Shown here: one piece after another, positions 15,876-22,854 of the stretch
How the letters are laid out: each line of letters starts with the position of its first letter
Numbering within the stretch: the first letter of the stretch is position 1
From: Teretinema sp942493045
Lineage (GTDB): Bacteria; Spirochaetota; Spirochaetia; Treponematales; Treponemataceae
Direction: 5' to 3'
NCBI GenBank assembly: GCA_942493045.1
Contig: OW818665.1
Span: 310,001 to 374,000 of the forward strand
Length of the DNA: 64,000 nt
Notes under the pieces: model-generated
The model's input: only the letters and a program-made list of their open reading frames with translations
Told to the model about the DNA's origin: nothing
Database searches by the model: none
Translations under genes and position numbers: made by a program

Positions 15876-17536
15876 TTTTTGCCTCCATAGCCCATTTCAG
15901 AGAGGGCCTTGCGCGCTTCCGCGATTTCGTCATAGGGGATGGTTTTATCCCGGTAGATAATTGAGTTTTCATGGCCCTTGCCCAGCAGTAAAACCAGATC
16001 GCCGTTCCGGGCCAGGGACAGAGCTTTCCGGACAGCCTGCGGGCGGTCCGGGATAATAAACAGTGATTCGCCGCGTTTTTTGGCGGAACAGCCGGCGGCT
16101 ATCATTTCCAGCAGTTCAACGGGATCTTCGCCGCGCGGATCCTCATCGCTGAGGATAACAACGTCGGAGTGGGCGCTGGCAATGCGGCCCTGTTCCGGTC
16201 GCTTTTGGGTGTCGCGCTCACCGCCTGAGCCGAATAAACAGATTATTTTCCCCTTGACGCGCTGGCGCAGCGACGGAAAGATCGCGGTGAAAGAGGAGGG
16301 TGTGTGGGCATAGTCAACCAGTATTTCAAAGTCCTGACCGGCTTTGACGGCTGTCATCCGTCCTTTGACGGGCTTGAGCGCCGGCAGCAGCGGGATGATT
16401 TCCGCGACCGGCTTTTCTAAGACTCTGGAAACGGTGATCACCGCGGCCAGGGTATTATGAACATTGAAGGTGCCGGGAAGATTGATGCGGGCCTGATGGC
16501 TTACGCCGATCGGGCAGCCTTCCCGGGGACAGAGATCCTCAGGGGTAAAACTTTCCGCGGAAGACCGGCCATTGAGGCAGGGAGCGGGGGCCGGGGCTGG
16601 CGCCGGGCAGGTGTTTGTGGAGGTGCATTCGAAAATGGTGAAGCTTACGCCCTCGGCGTCAGAGCGGATATCGCGGGCGGATAGCCCTCCGGAGGAAGTC
16701 GGTACATCGCCGCGGCTGGTAAAGCCGTATACCGGCCGCTTTGTCGCGGTTCGGAAGAAGGCGGCTGAAGGATCTTCTTCGTTAACAACGCCGAAGGAGG
16801 GAACGGCATGGCCCTTTTTAATATGCTCATGACTGTCCAGGGCCCGGAACAGGTTGGCCTTATCATGGCGGTACTGCTCGAAGGTGCCGTGGAATTCCAG
16901 GTGTTCGTGAGTTACGTTCATAAACAGGGCGGCGTCGAACAGTACATCGCCGAGGCGGTTGGTGCGCGGCGACAGTCCATGGGAAGAGGATTCCACTACC
17001 GCGTATTCCAGACCGTTATCGCGCATGGCGGCCAGTTTTTGCTGAACGGTTAAAGCCTCCGGGGTCGTCTGGTGCTCGGGATTCGGCAGCACTTCTTCAT
17101 TCAGACAGTAATCCACGGTGGAAAAAAAACCGGCCCGCTTGCCGCAGAGGCGCAGCAGCTGGAAGATCAGCGAAACGGTGGTGCTTTTACCCTCGGTTCC
17201 GGTAACGCCGATCACCGCCATAGCGCGCGAAGGATAATCGTAAAAAGCCGCGGCCAGGGGCGACATGCAGAAGCGCGGGTCGCTGACGCGCAGATAGACG
17301 GCTGACTCGGCATAACTGGCTAAAGGGGAGGAATGCACGATAGCGCGGGCTCCGGCGGCCAGGGCCTGCGCGATATAGGACTCTCCGTCGGTATGCAGGC
17401 CGCTCAGGGCAAAAAAAAGGTCGCCGGTCTGCACCTGGCGGGAGTCGTAGACCAGGCCGGTAATCAGGGGATCGGTTTCGCCGTGTCGCTCCAGGATATC
17501 AAGGGCTCCGCAAAATTCGGACAGTCTTTTATTCAT
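15872..17536 (-). CDS. murE: UDP-MurNAc-tripeptide synthetase (MurE), atypical specificity motif
   Basis: MurE adds the third residue (meso-DAP, or a diamine in some lineages) to UDP-MurNAc-Ala-Glu. The ATP loop is GTEGKSTT, the carbamoylated lysine lies in YRHDKANLF, and the C-terminal ligase domain has FGSGGERD. The specificity loop reads DEDPRGEDP where DAP enzymes usually have DNPR. The Arg and EDP of the DAP type are kept, so DAP is still my first choice. At 554 aa it is longer than the usual 480-510; residues about 295-345 hold an insertion with an Ala-Pro repeat. The ATG is fixed by the family N-terminus. A strong promoter lies three bases before the predicted leaderless start. Confidence 0.92.
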   Translation of the reverse strand: MNKRLSEFCGALDILERHGETDPLITGLVYDSRQVQTGDLFFALSGLHTDGESYIAQALAAGARAIVHSSPLASYAESAVYLRVSDPRFCMSPLAAAFYDYPSRAMAVIGVTGTEGKSTTVSLIFQLLRLCGKRAGFFSTVDYCLNEEVLPNPEHQTTPEALTVQQKLAAMRDNGLEYAVVESSSHGLSPRTNRLGDVLFDAALFMNVTHEHLEFHGTFEQYRHDKANLFRALDSHEHIKKGHAVPSFGVVNEEDPSAAFFRTATKRPVYGFTSRGDVPTSSGGLSARDIRSDAEGVSFTIFECTSTNTCPAPAPAPAPCLNGRSSAESFTPEDLCPREGCPIGVSHQARINLPGTFNVHNTLAAVITVSRVLEKPVAEIIPLLPALKPVKGRMTAVKAGQDFEILVDYAHTPSSFTAIFPSLRQRVKGKIICLFGSGGERDTQKRPEQGRIASAHSDVVILSDEDPRGEDPVELLEMIAAGCSAKKRGESLFIIPDRPQAVRKALSLARNGDLVLLLGKGHENSIIYRDKTIPYDEIAEARKALSEMGYGGKK

Positions 17537-17545
17537 GGTTACTGG

Positions 17546-17574
17546 ATTGTATCAGCCGGACCTTGCGTTGGCAA
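17546..17574 (-). promoter_or_regulatory. murE-ddl promoter, near-leaderless
   Basis: On the minus strand TTGCCA and TACAAT are separated by exactly 17 bases. Transcription would start about 17539, three bases before the murE ATG at 17536. No Shine-Dalgarno sequence is present. Confidence 0.65.
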
Positions 17575-17590
17575 CACCTTCCGCGTTATT

Positions 17591-17962
17591 ATGAGTGCCA
17601 TGTATGAGGTAAGAGTAGAGGCCGATTTCGCGGCTGCCCATTTTCTGGAAGACTTTCACGGCAAGTGTGAACGCCTGCACGGGCATAATTACCGGGTGCT
17701 GGCCCATGCCGCCGGCGCTGAGCTGGATTCAGGCGGTATGCTGTTGGATTTCGGGGTGCTTAAAAAGGCCTTGCGCCAGGTTTGCGAGTCACTGGATCAC
17801 AGCAATCTGAATGATCTGGCCGTTTTTGAGAATAATCCCAGCGCCGAGCGCATTGCCCGCTATATCTTCAGTGAACTGAAACGCCTGCTGCCGGAGGCGC
17901 CGCTCCAGGCCGTCGACGTCTATGAAACGCCCACCAGCCGGGCCCGCTACCGTGAGGCTTAG
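17591..17962 (+). CDS. queD: 6-carboxy-5,6,7,8-tetrahydropterin synthase
   Basis: QueD converts dihydroneopterin triphosphate to 6-carboxytetrahydropterin for queuosine/7-deazaguanine synthesis. The 123-aa protein has the zinc histidines in AAHF and LHGHNY, the catalytic Cys in GKCERLHG, and the C-terminal Glu in VYETPTS. The length is typical. The start could be the ATG at 17591 or 17600; the family begins near either. It stands alone on the plus strand, divergent from murE, and meets hisF at a hairpin. No other queuosine genes are in the window. Confidence 0.9.
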   Translation: MSAMYEVRVEADFAAAHFLEDFHGKCERLHGHNYRVLAHAAGAELDSGGMLLDFGVLKKALRQVCESLDHSNLNDLAVFENNPSAERIARYIFSELKRLLPEAPLQAVDVYETPTSRARYREA

Positions 17963-17988
17963 CAGTGCGCTGCTAGATGCGCACTGCT
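17961..17988. terminator. Hairpin between convergent queD and hisF
   Basis: A perfect 10-bp stem (AGCAGTGCGC with GCGCACTGCT) has an eight-base loop and touches both stop codons. No T-run follows on either strand, so it is a weak or non-classical terminator, or an mRNA 3'-end stabiliser. An 11-base direct repeat, TGCTAGATGCG, occurs at 17971 and 17985. Confidence 0.5.
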
Positions 17989-18751
17989 AGATGCGTACCG
18001 GCACCTTCAGGTCGCGTAATTCTTTTTTTATCGAACCAACCGTATAATCCCCGGAATGCACCATCGAGGCGATCAGGGCGGCGTCGGCCTTGCCGGTGGT
18101 CAGTACCTCGGCCAGATGGGCGCTCTTGCCCGCGCCGCCGGAGGCTACCACCGGAATGCTGACGTGTTCGGCGATCATGCGGGTCAGGGGAATCTCATAG
18201 CCGTCGCGGGTACCGTCGGCGTCTATTGAATTAAGCACGATTTCTCCGGCGCCGCGTTTTTCGGCCTCCAGGGCCCATTCCAGGGCATCCAGCTCGGTCG
18301 CCACCCGGCCGCCGTTAATGTACACCCGGTAACCGGATTTCATGGCGCTGTCGCGTTTGGCGTCCATGCCGAGCACGATGCACTGGTTTCCGAAGATGGC
18401 GGCGCCCTCGGTGATCAAGGCCGGGTTGCGCACCGCAGGGGAATTGATGCTGATTTTTTCCGCGCCGGCCAGTATAGTACTGCGGATGTCTTCCACGCTG
18501 GCGATTCCGCCGCCGACGCAAAAGGGAATGAATACGGTTTCGGCGACGCGCCGGATTAAATCCAGGGTCGGTCCGCGGTCCCGGGCCGAGGCCATGATGT
18601 CGTAGAACACCAGCTCATCGACACCCTGGCGGTAATAGGCGGCGGCCATTTCCACCGGATCGCCGATATCGACATTGTCCAGAAATTTTACGCCCTTGGT
18701 GGTGCGGCCGTCCTTGACGTCCAGGCAAATGATAATTCGTTTTTTAAGCAT
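17987..18751 (-). CDS. hisF: Imidazole glycerol phosphate synthase, cyclase subunit
   Basis: HisF uses ammonia from HisH to close the imidazole ring, forming IGP and AICAR. The 254-aa TIM barrel has the catalytic Asp in CLDVKDGR and the second Asp in SIDADGTRDG, plus the phosphate-binding CVGGGI and ASGGAG loops. The ATG at 18751 overlaps the hisH stop (TGATG). It resembles true histidine-pathway HisF rather than the LPS-associated paralogues, which lack the LDV-GR residues. No other his gene is visible nearby. Confidence 0.95.
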   Translation of the reverse strand: MLKKRIIICLDVKDGRTTKGVKFLDNVDIGDPVEMAAAYYRQGVDELVFYDIMASARDRGPTLDLIRRVAETVFIPFCVGGGIASVEDIRSTILAGAEKISINSPAVRNPALITEGAAIFGNQCIVLGMDAKRDSAMKSGYRVYINGGRVATELDALEWALEAEKRGAGEIVLNSIDADGTRDGYEIPLTRMIAEHVSIPVVASGGAGKSAHLAEVLTTGKADAALIASMVHSGDYTVGSIKKELRDLKVPVRI

Positions 18752-19371
18752 CAGCGGTCCCCCGCGCAAAAATTGGCCAGCATCCGCAGCCCGGCCGTTC
18801 CGGATTTTTCAGGGTGAAACTGGAAGGCCTGGATATTGCCCTGTTTGATCGAAGCCGGCACCGCGATGCCGTAGTCCGCGACCGAGGTGACGGTGAGCGG
18901 GTCCAGGGGGTCCAGATAATAGGAGTGTACAAAGTAGACGTCCGGGTTTTCACTGACGCCCTCAAAAAGTGCGGTACCGCCGTTAACGGCGCGCAGATTG
19001 TTCCAGCCCATGTGCGGGATTTTCAGGCCCCGGGAAGGGAAGTCGGAAGGAAAACGGCGTACGGTTCCGGCCACCAGGCCGAGGCAGGGTGTATCGCTTT
19101 CTTCGGAATGGTCAAAGATGATCTGGGAGCCGAGACAGACGCCGAGCAGGCTTTTGCCGGAGGCTGCCCATTCCCGTAAAAAGGTGTCAAAGCCGGTGCC
19201 GCGCAGTTCTTTCATGGCGTAAGCGGCCTCTCCGACACCCGGAAAGATCAGCCGGTCGGCCTGTTCAAGTTCCGAGGGCTTTTTGGAGATGCGGTAGTCC
19301 ACGCCCAGGTGGATGAGGGCCAGCTCGACGCTCCGGATGTTTCCGGCGTTGTAATCCACTATTCCTGTCAT
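18751..19371 (-). CDS. hisH: Imidazole glycerol phosphate synthase, glutamine amidotransferase subunit
   Basis: HisH hydrolyses glutamine and channels ammonia to HisF. The 206-aa protein starts MTGIVDYNAGN, has the nucleophile Cys in LLGVCLGSQ and the catalytic His/Glu in FQFHPEKSG. The start is fixed by the family N-terminus; the in-frame extension to 19665 is rejected. It is coupled to hisF by a one-base overlap. The promoter described next puts the predicted transcript start on the A of the ATG. Confidence 0.95.
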   Translation of the reverse strand: MTGIVDYNAGNIRSVELALIHLGVDYRISKKPSELEQADRLIFPGVGEAAYAMKELRGTGFDTFLREWAASGKSLLGVCLGSQIIFDHSEESDTPCLGLVAGTVRRFPSDFPSRGLKIPHMGWNNLRAVNGGTALFEGVSENPDVYFVHSYYLDPLDPLTVTSVADYGIAVPASIKQGNIQAFQFHPEKSGTAGLRMLANFCAGDR

Positions 19372-19377
19372 AGGGGC

Positions 19378-19406
19378 ATAGTAGCCCGCTGCTGTTTGGA
19401 GGTCAA
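19378..19406 (-). promoter_or_regulatory. hisHF promoter, predicted leaderless
   Basis: On the minus strand TTGACC and TACTAT are separated by exactly 17 bases. Counting seven bases past the -10 places +1 on the A of the hisH start codon at 19371. There is no ribosome-binding site. Confidence 0.68.
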
Positions 19407-19440
19407 GAGAGTGCCGGTTTCTTCCGATAGGTGTAGTGTC

Positions 19441-19650
19441 ATGAATTCGAAAACGCTTCCGGAGCTGATAATATCGGTAATTTTCTCCAAAGAGGTGCTG
19501 GCCGTCACCATAATGATTGCCGTGTATCTTAATCTGGTTTTTTATGTGCTGCATTACCGCAAGCGCCCGGCCGGCCTGAAGAAAAAACGCGCCGCCGCCG
19601 CGCCGGCACCGGCCAAAGACGCGGAACCGGAAGTCGAGGAAGACGAATAG
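19441..19650 (+). CDS. Small single-pass membrane protein
   Basis: The 69-aa product has one hydrophobic helix (about 15-38, AVTIMIAVYLNLVFYVL) followed by basic residues and an Ala/Pro/Glu-rich acidic tail ending in EVEEDE. The basic stretch after the helix suggests that the tail stays in the cytoplasm. I do not recognise a family. GATAGG is the only, weak, ribosome-binding candidate. It lies between divergent hisH and convergent recQ, and coding status rests on the membrane-protein composition. Confidence 0.5.
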   Translation: MNSKTLPELIISVIFSKEVLAVTIMIAVYLNLVFYVLHYRKRPAGLKKKRAAAAPAPAKDAEPEVEEDE

Positions 19651-19668
19651 GGATTCCGGGAGCACGCT

Positions 19669-21255
19669 TCAGGCGCGGTCCAGTAGCTGTCGCCAGGGCC
19701 AGTGTTTTCTTTCCCTGATTCGGCCTTCTTTTTCCAGCTCGCTGAAAATTTCCAGAAAATCAGTATCCTTCCACAATCGCAACCGCTCATTGCCGCCCAT
19801 GATCGTGTTACCCCGGGCCGCCAGGTAGTGGGCCGCGTCGTGCCGCCGCCAGGCACGGCGGTTGCCCTTGATAAACTGTTCGGCCAGTTCGGCATCCGGC
19901 GCGTTTTTTAAGGCTGTACCCTCGCAGACGTCACAACCGGAGCAGGCTATTCCCTGACCGTCATTTTTCAACTCTGAACAGCGCTCGTCGCCCAGGGCTT
20001 CCAGTAAAATCTCACGCCGGCAACGCTCGCCGGAGGCAAAGCGTAACAAGACCTGAGCGCGGGAGCGCTGCAGGGGCGGCAGCAGGGTCAGCCGGCGGCT
20101 GTCCGCCGGGCTCCACAAGAGAATTGCCTCTGCCGGTTGTCCGTCCCGTCCGCCGCGTCCGGCTTCCTGGATGTACGATTCGGCCGTGGGCGGCGGGTCC
20201 CGGTGAATGACAGTGCGGACATCTTTTTTGTCTACTCCCAAACCCCAGGCGCAGGTAGCCGTGAGTACAGCGCGCTGATGAGCGTGAAACCATTTTTCAA
20301 CCTCATTTTTTTCTTCGCGGGTTAAGCCGGCATGGTAAAACCGGATGTCACTGTCGTTCAGAATGGCGCGCAGTACCGCCGCCGAACGTTCGGTGCCGCC
20401 GCGGCTGGAGCAGAATACCACCAGCGGCCGCTGCGCGCGCGCTACCGTGCGCACCAGGGCGGCTTCTTTGGCATAGCAGGGAATGACCGTGTACCGGATA
20501 TTCGGCCGGTCGGCCTCGCCGCGCACCAGATGGGCTTCTCCCCCGAACAGGACTTCCGCTGTGCGCCGGAGTACCGCCGGCGAGGCGGTGGCCGTAAAGG
20601 CGGTGACTATCGGGGGAGATAACCGCTCAACAACCTTGCCCAGCTCCAGATAGCCGGGCCGGAAACTGTCGCCCCACTCGGAGACGCAGTGGGCCTCGTC
20701 GATGGCCAGATGAGCGATGTGGCAGAGCGCCAGCCGCTCCAGAATGCCCGGGGCGGCCAGAATTTCAGGATTGGCGATGATAAACCGGGCCGTCGTCCTG
20801 CCGTCGCGGCCTTCAATTTTACGAAACAGTTCCTCGCGTTCCGCCGCGCTCTGCCCGCCGCGCAGCATCACCGCCGTTTGCGCGCATTCGTCCATTCGGC
20901 GCAGCTGGTCGTTCATCAGGGCCAGCAATGGATAGATAATCAGCGTCGGCCCGTTTAAAAACAGGGCCGGAACCTGAAAGCACAGCGATTTGCCGGCGCC
21001 CGTCGGCAGTAGCACGATTTGGCGGCCGCGCAGCGCTCCGTCTTCATCGTAGCGATCTTCCGGAGCGATGGCGGCGCTTCCAGAGCATTTGGCCTCTTCG
21101 GCTGCGGCGGCGTCCAGAATATTGGCGATCACCAGACGCTGCCAGGGGTAGAGATAGCGGATGCCGAAGGCCATCGTCGCGGCCGCGCTTACCGGATCGC
21201 TCGCGCCAACCGGATCGCTCGCGGTGGGTAACTGCGAAAAAGGAGTACTATTCAT
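19669..21255 (-). CDS. RecQ-family ATP-dependent DNA helicase, short form
   Basis: The 528-aa product has the Walker A motif LPTGAGKSLCF, the DEAH box (IDEAHC), motif IV-VI segments and QEAGRGGRDGQP typical of RecQ. Four cysteines of the zinc subdomain follow (CRREIL, then CSGCDVC). After the zinc region only about 85 residues remain; I see no recognisable winged-helix (RQC) or HRDC domain. It is therefore a trimmed RecQ, like several bacterial secondary RecQ homologues. The start at 21255 is chosen because further upstream the frame overlaps the Crp gene. Role: DNA repair or fork processing, inferred from the family. Confidence 0.87.
   Translation of the reverse strand: MNSTPFSQLPTASDPVGASDPVSAAATMAFGIRYLYPWQRLVIANILDAAAAEEAKCSGSAAIAPEDRYDEDGALRGRQIVLLPTGAGKSLCFQVPALFLNGPTLIIYPLLALMNDQLRRMDECAQTAVMLRGGQSAAEREELFRKIEGRDGRTTARFIIANPEILAAPGILERLALCHIAHLAIDEAHCVSEWGDSFRPGYLELGKVVERLSPPIVTAFTATASPAVLRRTAEVLFGGEAHLVRGEADRPNIRYTVIPCYAKEAALVRTVARAQRPLVVFCSSRGGTERSAAVLRAILNDSDIRFYHAGLTREEKNEVEKWFHAHQRAVLTATCAWGLGVDKKDVRTVIHRDPPPTAESYIQEAGRGGRDGQPAEAILLWSPADSRRLTLLPPLQRSRAQVLLRFASGERCRREILLEALGDERCSELKNDGQGIACSGCDVCEGTALKNAPDAELAEQFIKGNRRAWRRHDAAHYLAARGNTIMGGNERLRLWKDTDFLEIFSELEKEGRIRERKHWPWRQLLDRA
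21191..21223 (-). repeat. Short tandem repeat in the recQ N-terminus
   Basis: ACCGGATCGCTCGCG occurs twice with an 18-base period and encodes two similar Asp-Pro-Val segments near the N-terminus. It is in frame, so slippage would change length without breaking the gene. Confidence 0.6.
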
Positions 21256-21311
21256 GATTGTAGTGGTAGGCAGAAAGCGCTCAGTTTGCCCGGGATTCCG
21301 GGCAGGGAAGG

Positions 21312-22031
21312 TCAGTCGGCGGTATCGACTGCCGCGCTCTCCGCGGCTTTTTTCTGTTTGAGGAGCAGACTGTAACACTCGCAGACCCGGCTTTCCAGAG
21401 CCGCGCGGTTTAATACCGTGATGTGACCGCGGCGATAACGGATGCAGCCGGCGGTCTGCAGTCTCCCGGCGGCTTCCGTGATGGCTTCCCGGCGCACGCC
21501 GAGCAGGTTGGAGATATGCTCCTGGGTAATGATCAACTCCTGGCCTGCTAAGCGGTCCAGGGTCTGCAACAGCCACCGGCACAGCTGCTGATCGATGGAG
21601 TGCTGCCGGTTGCAGGCGGCGCTCTGCCCTATTTCCATCATCAGCGTAAAGGTATAACGCAGCAGACACTGCTGGAAGAAACCGGCGCGCTCGAATTCAC
21701 GCTTCAGGGCCACGCGGTTCAGGCGGAAAGCCAGTCCGGCGGAGAGCACTACGGCCGAACTGGGTGTCGTTTCGGTTCCCATATACAGCGGATAGCCGAC
21801 CAGGCCTTCCCTGCCGATCCCGGCGATTTCGATCGATGAGCCGTTTTCCGTGGCGTAGTACAGGGAGACTATGGCGACAGCCGGAAAATAAGCATACTGG
21901 GACCGCTGCCCGGAATCGTAAAGGATATCTCCCGGCAACAGCGTTACCGCTTCCAGATCCGGCAGCAGACGCGCGCAATCCGCCTCGGACAGCGATGCCA
22001 GCAGTTTGTTTTGCTTCCTTGCGCTCATCAT
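21312..22031 (-). CDS. Crp/Fnr-family transcriptional regulator
   Basis: The 239-aa product (238 if the second Met is used) has an N-terminal cupin-like effector domain (about 20-130) and a C-terminal Crp-type helix-turn-helix (about 165-225: ITQEHISNLLGVRREAITEAAGRL). The effector domain reads GREGLVG rather than the FGE-R-S cassette of cAMP-binding CRP, so the ligand may not be cAMP. It has no FNR-type N-terminal Cys cluster. It overlaps the REC-PAS gene upstream (TGATGA) and is probably its operon partner. A near-palindrome upstream of that operon is a candidate autoregulatory site. Confidence 0.88.
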   Translation of the reverse strand: MMSARKQNKLLASLSEADCARLLPDLEAVTLLPGDILYDSGQRSQYAYFPAVAIVSLYYATENGSSIEIAGIGREGLVGYPLYMGTETTPSSAVVLSAGLAFRLNRVALKREFERAGFFQQCLLRYTFTLMMEIGQSAACNRQHSIDQQLCRWLLQTLDRLAGQELIITQEHISNLLGVRREAITEAAGRLQTAGCIRYRRGHITVLNRAALESRVCECYSLLLKQKKAAESAAVDTAD

Positions 22032-22852
22032 ATCTTTGTGATCAGCTCCACACCGATACCGCGATAGCCGATGAATTTATTGTGATTGTCGAACATCGGC
22101 TCCCCGCTGACCCGGAACTGCTGGGTACTGCCGTCCGCGTTGACGCGACTGAACACATAGTCCAAAAACGCCTGGCGGGAGGCGATAGCCTGCCGTAATT
22201 TTTCTCGCTCCGCGTCGTTCCATTTTACGCCCTTATCCTCTTCGGGATTCTGACCGGTTTCGTTCACTTTGATGCCCAGCATTTCCAGAACCGGACCGGA
22301 TATTTTGGTGAAGTTCATTTGCTCGTCCTGTTCCCAGTACCAGTCTGAGGCTAACTGGGTGAGACTGCGGTAGCGGGCCTCGCTTTCGCGCAGTTCCGCG
22401 GTGCGTTCCATGACCGTCTGTTCGAGTATCGCGTTGCTGCTTTCCAGTCGCTTGTAGAGCAACCGGACCTCCAGCATGTTGTGAATGCGGGTTTTAACCT
22501 CTACCAGGTCAAAGGGCTTACTGATAAAATCTTTCGCGCCGGATTGCAAGGCTTTATTTTTGTGTCCCGGCTCCGCGGTGATGACCAGTACCGGAAGATA
22601 ATCATCGGGATTGCTGGCCTGTAAGCCGGCCAGAACCTGGAAGCCGTCCATTTCCGGCATCAGTAAATCCAGAATGATCAGCTCGTAGCAGTGTTTACGA
22701 TGCAGCGCGCACACTTCCTGCGGCCTCATGGTGGAACTGACCGCGGTGTATCCGTTTTCGCTGAGCAGACGCTCCAGCAGATTGATATTGGCAGCCTGGT
22801 CGTCAACGATCAGAATGCGCGCGTTCAGGATGGAGCTGTTGGTAAGCAGCAT
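22028..22852 (-). CDS. Response regulator: REC domain plus PAS domain
   Basis: Residues about 10-125 form a receiver with the acidic pocket in VDDQ and the phospho-acceptor Asp in ILDLLMPEMDG. A coiled linker (about 130-165) leads to a PAS domain (about 165-270) with no enzymatic or DNA-binding output. The protein could pass a signal by protein contact, for instance to the Crp/Fnr regulator encoded directly downstream. It starts two bases after the upstream kinase. Length is 274 aa. Confidence 0.85.
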   Translation of the reverse strand: MLLTNSSILNARILIVDDQAANINLLERLLSENGYTAVSSTMRPQEVCALHRKHCYELIILDLLMPEMDGFQVLAGLQASNPDDYLPVLVITAEPGHKNKALQSGAKDFISKPFDLVEVKTRIHNMLEVRLLYKRLESSNAILEQTVMERTAELRESEARYRSLTQLASDWYWEQDEQMNFTKISGPVLEMLGIKVNETGQNPEEDKGVKWNDAEREKLRQAIASRQAFLDYVFSRVNADGSTQQFRVSGEPMFDNHNKFIGYRGIGVELITKI

Positions 22853-22854
22853 TT

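Noticed and set aside
21256..21669. N-terminal extension of recQ
   Set aside because: It would overlap most of the Crp C-terminus in another frame and is rich in shadow-type Arg/Pro/His; the RecQ core begins after 21255.
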